From: Protea cynaroides
Taxonomy: Eukaryota; Streptophyta; Magnoliopsida; Proteales; Proteaceae
Assembly: GCA_028583415.1 (NCBI GenBank)
Contig: CM053266.1
Coordinates: 29,016,942-29,080,941, forward strand
Direction of reading: 5' to 3'
Length of the DNA: 64,000 nucleotides
The notes beneath the pieces are model-generated. The model ran no database searches. It was not told the DNA's origin and saw only the letters and a program-made list of their open reading frames with translations. Shown here one piece after another: positions 35,601-47,600 of this stretch (position 1 is the stretch's first letter; every line of letters begins with the position of its first letter). The position numbers and the translations under genes were made by a program.

Positions 35601-38600
35601 AAGAAAACCCAGCATGGCTACCACTAGACTCGCCCACCTAGACACCTTTAGGTGCAAGCAAGGCACTGACACATCTCACGGTGGTACTCCTCCAGAGGTA
35701 CCTCAGCCTCAACAATCTCGCAACTACAGCAGAGGGAGCATCCAAGAAATCTGCCAAGGTGGTCACCTGCAGAATCATCTAAAAAGTACACAATCACCTG
35801 GGGTGAGCAAAAACATGCTCAGTGAGAGAAATCAAGTAGGCAATCATACAAAATGCATGAGATGAATTTAGTTAAGTCTCGTTTATGATCTGCTAAAGCT
35901 GTTTCGGGACTCACCACACTACGTCGGGTTTTGCAACCTCATGCCTAGGTAGAGCACAGTGCATAACCCACAGTCCGGGTATTATGGGAATCTGCACCCC
36001 AAAGTGATACACCATTCAGACACTACGTTATCAAGTGTGCACAGCCCCAATTCCATCAGTTCCCTCCTAACAGTTGGGTTCCAGACCCACTACCCCACCC
36101 CTCCTACACACTACGTCGGTATGAAGGGGAATGAGCCTATGCCAGTACGTGAACGCCTACTGGCAAGGGTCACAGTCATTCAGGCCTCTATGTTCTACTA
36201 GCCATGGTAACCAACATGTCATCAATTTAATATGGACTGTTCCCTAGCTAAGACTTCCGACCTTTGTCCATCAAGCATCGTACCATCACTAGGGTATCAG
36301 CCTCTCTGGCCCAGGTGGCAGCCACGGACCCCGACACCGTGGTTCGTAGCCACGTGCCCTAATCCTCTGAGCTACAGGCCCCACCCCGTCTCCACTAGAT
36401 CTGTTTCCCAGAGTACCCTCAAAAAACAAACCTTTCCTCTCCTCAGCCATTTCCATTTCAGGTTAAGAAGATGTGAAAGCGCCTTTCTCTCTATAAGAAC
36501 AGCGCGTTCCGAAGTGTGAAGTGGGAGAGTCCACTTAAGCCACAAGCACAATCACAACATCCATACAATATTTAAATAATCAAATATGCAAGTATGCATG
36601 CTCAAGCAAAAACAGACATATTGGATGACATATGAGATCCATAATAACAAGTTATTAAACATCAAATTTACTGCAACATAGACATGCACAAGTAAGAACA
36701 CTGAAAAACAAGTCGGACCCCAATCCCCTCACCTGTTGGTGATTGTATTGAAAAGTGTTTAGGCAATCGAAGACCTTCCCCGAAGTCCCGCGCTGATTTT
36801 CCAACGTGTTTGAAATTGAATTAGGATTTAATTCGTATTAAATACCATTATTTGTTACTTTGGTCTAAAAGACCCCTACACGGATCCCAATGCGGACTAA
36901 GAACCCAACGATTGGTTCCAAAGCTTGTTTTAGACCCAAAACAGTATTTTATACCCCAACCGGTGGATGAGACCCGGTGGGAAATGCCACTAGTGGCATC
37001 CACCGCTCAAGCCAATCACAGAACATGTCTTCGGGCTCACCCAATGGCCACCCAGTGGGATGATTCACCGGCTGTCCCAACGGTTGAACTCAGACAATTC
37101 TCGTATGTCTCTGGTCTAAACCGGTGGGAGGATCCAGTGGAAGATGCCACCGGCTCACACCAACCACCTGGGCTTAAGAAGGCATCCCGTGGGACTTCGC
37201 CACCAGGACAACCCCCGAACAGGCCAATGTTCAAGCGGTGGGATGGTGCCACCACTTGGACCCACTGGTTCGGCTTTCATGCGGGCTTGAAGCAATTTAA
37301 ATGGCTCTCAAGTTAGGGCTTTCTTGCCCAAGGCCAACACAAACATAACCAACGATGGGGATTCCCCCTCGCGTCACTCTAACGCCTATTGGAATTATTT
37401 GGAAGGATTTACCAACCTAATGAGAGGGAAACAAGGAACCGTAGGGTTGAGTGCCTTAGTTCCACACTCATTACTTCCACTCTTCGGTTCATCTTGAGAG
37501 ACTACACGCAAGGAATGGGAATGAGCTCCCCCAACCTCATTCATGGCTCCAATACAAGTAGGAACCAAATTAATGCCATGAATAAGTGTTTCATGGCGGT
37601 TGGGGATTTAACGAAGAGATGGTAATCACAACAAATGAGGTCCTACTTGTTAATGGAGCTTGATCTCCTCCTTGATCTGCAACTACCACGTTTAGTGTTT
37701 AATGGAGCTTGGAGGGAGAGAGGGAGAGAGGGAGAGAGAGAGAGAGAGTGTGAGATCCAAGGTCCTCTAATGCAGCTTCAACTAGGAGAGAGAGAGAGAG
37801 AGAGAGCACTTAAAGCCTCAAACCCGAACTCAACCGATGGGTGCTCCCGCCGCTTGCATCCACCCGTTGAGGGAAAAATACATGTTTTGGGCCAGAATTT
37901 GATATCCAAACTCATGGTCTGACCTAGGGATCCGAACTATGCTTGCTTATGATGGTTTCACCCCACTTTCATGATCAAGATAGGGATGATGTCCTCTTAC
38001 CTAGATGTAGTACACAGCATTCAATTCCAGCACGGATTCCAGTGCTAGCAAGGTAGGAAGACCTGCCACAAGCAAAAATCCAATTAGCGGGGGATTTTTG
38101 GATGCGGTTCTTAGATTTAAATGAGTTTAGGGAATCTTTTGCGGTTATAGCTCATCCGTTGAGTCGATGAAAGATAAGAAACGGCTAATCCATTGAGTCA
38201 ATATGAAGGACAAGAAATGGCTAATCCATTGAGCCAATATGATGAAGCCATGAAGGGCAAGAAATGGTCAATCCGTTGAGTCTGGAATACAAGAGATGAA
38301 AGAAATGAAAAGATAAGAGCACTAGTAAAGTACCAAGAACAAGGATAGTTTATTCTTCCTTATGATTGTTGTGTGTTTTACCTGTTCAGGGATTGTAACT
38401 GCCATGTTTCCCAAGCTAATGAATATCACATGCTCATACCCTCAGTTGATGTTACCACATGATTGGATGTTATGTTATGTATAATACTTTGATTTTCCAT
38501 GTTTAAGCATATACGGGTGTGTTTCATTGAGATGTTAGCTCACGGCTTCATCTTTGATGAACCAAAGACAGGAGACAAGATTCCAGAGGCTCACACTAAG

Positions 38601-41600
38601 CCAGAGTAGATGTAGTTTCCGTTGTATTTTTATATTTAACAGGTTATGATGGATATGAGATGTGTTTATGTTCAGGTACATGTTGACATTATGTCTCAAT
38701 TGAGACCCAATTTATCAAAGAAAAAAAATATAGTTTCAACATTAGTTGTCGAACCTATCGATCTTGGTATCGTGTGGCGGCCGGTTCGGAATGTTACAAT
38801 TAAGTAGGTGAACATTTTACTAGTTGGGATCGTGTTCTTACTCAAGTTGAGTTTGCATATAACCTTTCCAAGAACTGAACCATTGGCCTCTCTCCCTTTG
38901 AAATTTGTTTAAGCCACCAGCCCAGGACACCTATAGACCTTGTCCCTATTGTGTCTAACTCTAGGACATCCCAGTTAGCCGAGTCTATCCCGCAGCACAT
39001 ACAGGACCACACCTATAGACCTTGTCCCCATTGTGTCTAACTCTAGGACATCCCAGTTAGCCGAGTCTATCCCAGCGCAGCACATACATGACCACAGATT
39101 AAAATCTCGCTGAAATCTTGTCGTAATCTCAAAAATATCGTAAATCTCAAGGGGATCGAGATGAGACACCCCCTCGATATCTCTTCTTGAAAATCTCGGC
39201 AATTTCTCGGGCTGGCCTCAACTGGTCTTGACCAGTCTCGAGTTAGGTTGATCTATTTTTCAAATAAAAGGGAAGTCTCGGTCGAAATATTTTTTTAGTT
39301 TTTCTCTCCTCCTTCTCAAGCTTGTTGTTCTAGCTTGGAAGCTTGGAGTTTTTGCCAAAGCAGTACACGAAAATCTTGTGGGAGCTTGGTACAAGGTCGG
39401 AAATCCATGATTCATAGTTGGAACTTCATCACAGGAAAGGTTTACGCAAAGGCCTCGACGTCGTTTTCAACCACCCCTAGAAGACGACGATGCTTATCTT
39501 GACTTTTTTGTTCCTGAGGTTGATAGCCTGTCTACAGGCATTGGAGGAATCAACATTGAGGATAGCACTGGACAGGGGCAGTGGAGTGCCCCATCTTTCC
39601 CTACTCCCGGATTTGGCACCGGTCGGAGTATTGTTCTTATTCCAGTGGCGATAACCGCATTTCTTCTGTTACTTCATAGACTGACTCCAACTTTGTGGAC
39701 AGCCTCTTCACCTACACGACCAGCTAGAAATTCGTGTCTCAGCAGCTAGGGTACATTTCATAGTTTGCTGAAATGTACCCAAGGATAGATATCCTTGCAA
39801 ACGTTGATGATTCCACGTATATGAAACATGTAGAAAACTACCAGTGCTTCTTCTGCATAGGATGTCGTGGCACAAGTTTGTTTTTTAGTCCGAGATATAT
39901 TGTCGTCCGCAAATGGACCAGTTAGATCCTCCACGCCACTCTACATGGAATTAGACATTGGGATGAAGTGATGGGGAGATGGAACTTGGGATGGGAGTTG
40001 GGATCATTGTATTTTAATAGTTGATCACATATTCACATGTACCATTTGAGAGTTGAGATTTTTGAGTATTTATATGAAATTATGAATTATGATTGTATGG
40101 TCTACACTCTAAACTCTACTTGACTATTTTCGGCTATTTAACTATGACAATTATCTAATTAAGTGTTATTATGTTTATTCTTCTCTTCAAAAATAATTTT
40201 ACTGTCTCATTTGGCATAGGTTTACATCTGAACTTCACACCAACAAGTCCAACACTACCAAACATGGGTGTAAACCTAGACAACCCCCATGTGTGATTAT
40301 TTTTTCAATTTTATGGTTTAAATATATTTATATATGCTAAAATAAGATTTTCCTGGAGTATTAGGTATTAAAATGGCCATTTTAGCCTAAAAACTGCATT
40401 TTTTCCTTTCATGGCCATCTCGGAAATTTCGGTTTGCTTAAGGGTCGAGACACCCTCGAGACCCGAGATTTTAATCCATGTACATGACTCGCACGCGGAG
40501 AATAGATGCAAGATAACATCAAGTAATGATCAATATAAATCCAAGACAGATGCACACCGACAAATGTACGAGTTTCAAGAAGGTGAAATAATGATGGTCA
40601 AGATTAGACCAGAGTGTTTTGTCAAAGGAAAGTCAAGAAAACTACATGCCTGTAATGTTAGTCCTTCCAGGAATCTTAAAAGAGTGGGAGTTAATGTCTA
40701 TGCGCTTGAATTACGTCCCGACATGGGAATCAGTAACATTTTCAATGTTGAGGATCTGGTTTCTTACCATGGTCCTAACTTAAGTATTGGAGTGGCCCCA
40801 TAACTATAAGCCCAACCTCCTTTGTCCTGTTTTGTCGTTTGCAGGTCGGTCCCACCACGAAAGATCCAAGCGCGGATACTAGCGGCAACAATTAGAAAAG
40901 ACCTGGTTCATTTATTACAGCTAAATTGGTTAGTATTCCATTTTCTAATATTGAATTGTTACTGATTTACATAAAGTTAATTTCTTAAGCTTTAAAATTT
41001 GGCTGTTTGTTTTAGGAATACTAAATTCCCTGCATAATAACTTGTCATATGCTGCCTATATTACTGAGTCTTATGTCACTCTATTTGATCATTGTTGAGC
41101 TAGTAATCACAGCTAGGATTATATTGCCCATTAGTTGACAATTCAGCTCTAAACCATCTAATTGCAACACATGTATGTTGCTGCCTTTTGTCTTAACTAG
41201 CTAAACATTAGGTAATCTAGTACCTAGCTAGTTGTAAGTGTAGGGGACCTAAACCCCAGGTTGTCCAACATCAAAGAAGTAAGAACCATTTAGCCAGATT
41301 TGGGACTCTATTCTTTTTTTGTGTCTATGGATGCTTATCGCCTGCCAACAGACTATGCCCCGACTCTCCAGGGAATAGATTCATCACCAATGCCTGGAAT
41401 CATCGTATCCAGTTCAATGTGGATAGGAGACCTCGTGATAGTTGCTGTGTATTTTTTTTTCCCTTTTCTTCAAGGCATTCCCTGTTAGGAGAGTCTCTGT
41501 TCTAGCTTCCTTTTCCCAATTTCTGTTAATACAATTCCCTATTCACCTCCCCCCACCCCAAAAAAGAAAAAGAAAAAGAACAATAAGACAACTCATAAAC

Positions 41601-44600
41601 TTATTTAGGGTTTCATACGCCGGAAATTTAACACAAACTTCATTTTATTCAGCAAAATCAACAAGGTAAATTGAGGAACGCAACTCATAATAGTTGTCAA
41701 GGCGTTTAGCGACCTTGCAGTTTTTCCACCCCTAGGATGGTCGCTTTTTGTATCACGCTTGTTTTAATTATTTACTTTTTAAATTGATGTCATTTATAGC
41801 CATTTTATTGGATGTCTAAAGTATATATATATACACCATAATGCATGAAATCATGCATATGTATTAAAAACAACAAAAATTGATGTTCTAACCCCCTTCT
41901 TTTTTTTATAAATCTTCATATGGAAGATGTACCCTTACAATGCCTTGGGTACTTCTAAGCGCCTCTCCAACGCCTTAGATCGCCTTGGAGCCTTGACAAC
42001 TATTTAACTTAGCATCATCCATACTAAATTAGCTCAGCTAGACAAATCATTTTTAACCATTCAACTCTATTTAAAGGATTTTAAAAACCCAAATTGGGTT
42101 TGGTTACATTGTGTGATGAGGACATCTAAGAGTCCTAGTAGATTTAGGATTCTATTAGATTTAAGATTCTATTTATTTTATTTTGTTTTATTGTTTTATT
42201 CTGTTTTATTGTTGGAGACGTGGGAATTTCAGTTTGTTAGAGTTGTGGGTCCCAGCTATGGGCCCCTTTTGAATTTCAGTTTGTTAGAGTTGTGGGTCCC
42301 AGCTGTGGGCCCCTTTTTAGTTGTTTAGTTGGTTTATGATTTAGTTTGTTTTATTAGTCTTTAGAGTTATACTCTAATTAGAATTGTAAGCCTTATAAAG
42401 GCTCTTTTTAATTAATAAAATCAGAGGATGATTATTGAATGCAGAAAAAAAAAAAAAGAAAAAAAAAAGCTCTCGTGCTCTCTCTTTCTCGTCTCTCTCT
42501 CTCTCTCTCTTGCAGGTACAGCAACTATCTTCTCTCTCTCTCTCCTGTGGACAGGTACACTCTCCTTTCCCCCTCTGAATCTTCCCTTCTCTCTTATCTT
42601 CCTCTCCCCTCTCTCTTTCTGTTTCCAGTAAGTTCCCTTACCTGATTACTGCTCTCGGCAGTAAACTTCTTCCTTTTCTTTTTCTGTTTTTTTTTTCTGG
42701 TTATAAGAACAACCCAGCCCCACTGCTGTAACGTCATTATAGCTGGTTCTTTGCTTCAGTCTAGTAAGTCTACATCCTTTAGTTTTCTAGTTTGCTATCA
42801 TATCTATTTTTGTTATCGTTTATTCCCATTGTTTCTGCTGTTTATTATTTCAGTTACATCTATGCTTTGCTATAAGTCTATTCCACCCAATCTCTATCAT
42901 AGTCTAGTCGTGTTTAGTACTTACTAACATGGTTAGCACTGTGAGAAGTTTCTTTACAGCTAAGCCTTCATATTTAGTATGTTATGATTAGGATTTCATC
43001 TCTTTAATTATTGGGAAGTTACTGTTTTTACATGTTCATGGGTTTATCTAATCATTAGGCATTTAATCTTGTTAGTTTTAGGAGTTTTGAAATCTTTTGC
43101 ACATTAGTACTTCTTAACCTATGGTTTATTATGAACATGACATGAAACCTAATTAATAATTGCTTAGTTGATCATGTTACTTGGCTTTATACTGTTCTTT
43201 ACTTGTGGTTATCATGATACTAGTCTCGTAAGCATGTCATGTGTGTTGCTGCCCATAACAGTCCCTACACATTAGTTAATTATTTCTTTAATCCTTATGT
43301 TAGTTTGTCGTGTAAGAGTAGGGTAAACTAGAGACCCTAGGTTAGCCTACATCATTGTGGCTATAAGCCTATATAAAGATCTTACTGAAGTCCTCTTATT
43401 AGTCCTCCTAATACTACCTTTACAAGAAGAACCAAACTAGAAAGTATTACTAGTGGAGATGTTAATAAACAACGACGACCTAAATTTACCCATTTAGACT
43501 AAATGACCTAGAATCAGCTTGAAATTCTGTTTTTGTTGGTTAAGAAAAAGAAAGTTATAGAATTTGGGAAGACAATATAAAGACAATGCAAGTCACATTT
43601 CAGTCCAGCTGAACTAATGCAAGTCACAATTTAAGACCAAAATAGGAAAGTATAGAATTGACAAGGAGAACAGAAAGAAAACTAAACCAAATACCCCAAC
43701 TTAGATCATGGGTGTATAAATGCCACCATTCGTTTAGTTGACCAAAAAGATTGACTAGGTTAGTGGGGCCTTTAGGGCCATGAAATCCCCTTTTTTTTTT
43801 TTAAGGATTTGGGGTTTAATGGTTGTTGAGATTGTAGTTCGGTTGTCTACATGTCACCTAGTTGGTGATTTGTTTCTAGTTTTCCTTCTTGAACTCTATT
43901 AGAGTTTCCTACTTGGACTCTATCATTTGCATGTTAACTCTCTTTATGAGTCTTTTTCATATTCTATAAATAAAGCATAGATTGAGGGGGAGAGATATAA
44001 CATTACTTTCTCTCCCTCTCTCATTTTTCTTCTCTATGATCTCTCTCCCCTTCTTGGTTCGTTTTCTCTATTGTTACATGGTATTAGAGCCAATAACCCT
44101 CATGGTACTATGGAACGTCTAAAAGCATGCTTGGTTGCCAAAGGCTTAAGTCAAACATATGGGATTGATTATTTTGAGACTTTTTCCTCCGTTGTCCGTT
44201 TCAATTCTGTTCGAGTTCTTATATCACTTGTTGTCAATCTAGACTGACCTCTTTTTCAGTTGGATATAAAGAATGTCTTCTTATATGGTGATTTACATGA
44301 AGAAGTCTATATGGAGCAACCTCTGGGTATGTTGCTCAGGGGGAGAATGCTGCCCATAGAGTGTGTAAACTTCACAAAGCAATAAATTGTCTAAAGCAGT
44401 CTCCTCGTGCTTGGTTTGACAAGTTCACAAAAGTATTGGTTATTATGGATTCGCAACATGCTATTTTGATCACTCTGTTTTCATTCATCGCCATAATTTC
44501 AAGGTTGCTATTCTTGTTGGCTATGTGGTTGACATTATTGATTCTGGAGATAACTTAACAAGTATTGATGAGGCAAAAGCCAACCTCCATCAGCATTTTC

Positions 44601-47600
44601 AGACGAAAGATTTGGGATTCTTTGTTATTTCCTTGGCATTGAAGTGGTTCGTAACTCCAAAGGTGTTAGCCTTTCTCACAGAAGTATGCCCTTGATCTTC
44701 TGACTGAAATTGTTATGCTAAACTGCAAACCATTGATATTCCTATGGACCCTCACCCCAAATTGACTACCTGCGATGATGTGGATATTAGTGATGTTCAT
44801 CAACATCGCCATCTTATTGGCAAGCGCACACTATTACTTGGCCTGACATCTCAAATTCGGTTGGGATTCTAATTCAGTTCATACAGACTCCAAAGCAAAT
44901 TCATTGGGATGCTACTTGTCGAATTTTCAGGTAACTCAAGGGAACTCCCAGTAAAAGGTTGTTTTATAGCTCACATCAAAATATTGATCTTTGTAGTTAT
45001 TCAAATGTTGATTGGGTTGGTGCTAATGATGATCGATCTACTACTAGTTATTGTACCTTTCTTGGAGGCAACCTTATTACTTGGCGCAGCAAGAAGCAGA
45101 CTACAATTGATGCGGGATTCTAGGTTGAAAACCCTAATTAGATCCGCTAGTAGGCCCACCCAAATAATAAGCAAGCTTGATTCAAATAACAGTGGCAGAA
45201 TTGTAAATAAACCCAAAACTCAACCAGTAATGGCAGACTTGTAATTATTCAGAACTATTCAATAACTTGTAGAGAACCAAACAAGGCCTTATGATATTCT
45301 TGTAATAAAGGCTAAATGGAGGAGGACAATTTTGGAAAGAAAACTAAAGAAAACAAATCAGAATTATATATATAAGTCAAGGGCAAATCTGGAAATTAGA
45401 TTGAACTCTGTCTTATTCAAGCTGTCGACAGAAACAAGAGGCGGAGACCAGATTCAGAATGAAGAGGAAGAACTTCCTCCATATGCCTCCAATGGTTCCA
45501 AAACTTTAGACGAAGGGTCAAGACATCAGGCCTCTCGTTTCGAACTCAAACCAGGCCAAGCAATTGAATCTGAAGAGAGAACAAGACTCCTGAAACAGAT
45601 CTGGCGGAAGAACCAAGAACCAGGTCTGATCTTCTGTCTGTAATGTCCAATTCCAGCAAGCTATCAGTCCTAGCACCTTGGGGTTTGAATCGCCCTTATA
45701 GGAGTAGTCTTCGATCAAAAGTTCAGCCCAAACAGAGGGGTTTTCAGGGAGTTCAACCCAATTGAAAGCTGCTGCCAGGTACCGCCAGAACAGAGAAGAA
45801 CCAGAAAACAAGAAGAAGAACAGAGAGGAGGAAGAAGAAGGAGAGGATGGGGAATCAGTCTATGTAGTGGACTATTCCTGATTTCAAAGACGAAGAGAGG
45901 GAAGAGAGGGAAGAGAGAGAGAGAGAGCACTAACTTTCAGCCCGTAGGCACAATAACCCAATCAATTCTTCCTTCTATTCAATTCTTCCTTCTATTCAAT
46001 TCTTCAATCTTTACTACTCTTTACTCTATTACATCTCTCTTTATAAAAGAAATAACATTCATAAACTAATGTGAAATAAACTTAGAAAGTAAATAACATC
46101 TTTATAAAATCAAATCTAATCTCTATGGCATAAAATAGAAATAAAAAATAAGGAAAACCCTAATACTGAAACTTCCTATTCTAATTAATCATCTACCAAC
46201 CCTTCCAGACCAAAAGGTTGGTTTGGGTTTGAGCCGGTTCAGGTTTGGCTTGGGTAGCCAAATTGGCTCGTGTCGATCCATCCATGACACTGCTACTGCA
46301 TCAACAATTGCTAGAACTAGTGCTGAAGCTGAATATCGTGCTATGACTCAGATTACGGCAGAGTTGATGTAGGTAAAGAATATTCGTGGTGAACAAGGCT
46401 TCCCAATTACATAGCCTATTCTTATGTACTGAGATAATCAAGCAACCATTCATATTGTTAGCAACCCTGTTTTCAAGGAGCGTACCAAGCATATAGAAGT
46501 TGACTGTCATTTTGTTCGAGATGCTGTTATGCGTCACAAGATATTTACTCCGTTTATTAATTCCATTTCTCAACTTGGTTATATGTTTACAAAGGCATTG
46601 TTCAAGGCCGTATATCTTCAAAACTGTTCCAAGAATGGTCTTAGTGATATTTATGCCCCACGTGCAGCTTGAGGGGGAGTATTGAGATTGTAGTTCGGTT
46701 GTCTAGGTGTCACCTAGTTGATGATGCTTAGTTTCTTTGTTTCTAGTGTTCCTTCTTGGATAGTTTCTTTGTTTCTAGTTTTCCTTCTTGGACTCTATCT
46801 TTTGTAAGTTGACTCTCTTTATGAGTATTTTTCATATTCTATAAATACAGCATAGATTGAGGGTGAGAGATATAACATTACTTTCTCTGCCTTCTCTCGG
46901 TTTTCTTCTCTACGATCTCTCTCTCCTTCTTGGTTCATTTTCTCTATTGGTACACTGGCTACATCAACAATCTAATACAGTGAATCACCAATGCTGCAAA
47001 AATTTCAACTTGCACGACTTCATCATGCCCATCTATCAAATCCAGATAAGTATCAGACCAGAACAAGCTCATATATTATATTGATCCACTATGTATATCA
47101 GATATTTGACTTCATCATGCCCATCTATCAAATCCAGATCAGTATCGGACCAGAACGAGCTCATATATTATATTGATCCACCATGTATATCATATATTTT
47201 CTCCTTCGATTGTACGAACTAGAACAATCTGGATTGATATCATTCAGGACTGGTCCAAATAACAATACCGTTCTTTGAATCCTTGGTATGGGTTCCAATC
47301 CATTGATTACAAAATTGGTGTTGTGCAGATATTTGTTAGCATTAAGGACCATAAGAATCTGCCAGTAGCTCAGATGGTCAGATTGGAGGTTTCAAGATAA
47401 TAAATCATCATTCAGATATTTAGATTATACATCACTACTAAAACACAGTCAAGAGAACTAAACTTTACAACTTGAATTCTTGTCTGCAACTTCAAATCAT
47501 GATTAGCTCATTCCAGGACACTGTGTGTGTGTTCACAATGCCATAATAAATAATTTTTTTCTCCTTTTCATGCCACTAACATAATCATGGAAGTGTCTTC

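Larger units (their letters stand above)
35203..41273 (+). mobile_element. Chromovirus fragment in TRB intron 3, twice interrupted
   Basis: Pieces of a chromovirus like that at 14.8-19.9 kb: integrase core (LWQMLGTKLCF near 35220; 35223-35299), integrase continuation (38799-39092, with FEICLSHQP-like text broken by stops), integrase C-terminus (40489-40800; MGISNIFNVEDLVSYHG) and an LTR tail (about 40920-41273, ending CCAACATCA). The 5' LTR, gag and reverse transcriptase are absent. A 3.5-kb LTR (35300-38798) and a hAT element (39093-40480) interrupt it. It is opposite in orientation to the TRB gene. Confidence 0.8.
43824..46954 (+). mobile_element. Internally deleted Ty1/copia element
   Basis: Short LTRs (43824-44078 and 46680-46954) with a PBS-like TGGTATTAGAGCC at 44079 and a polypurine GAGGGGGAG before the 3' LTR. 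The sequence jumps from the PBS directly into reverse transcriptase; gag, protease and integrase are gone. It is also interrupted by the solo LTR at 45108-46303. Flanks ATGGT and CTGGC do not match well. Confidence 0.85.

Noticed and set aside
47352..47395. tRNA-like text (GTAGCTCAGATGGTCAG)
   Set aside because: Resembles a D-arm with A box only; no T-arm, anticodon stem or acceptor pairing could be found, so probably chance or an old SINE piece.
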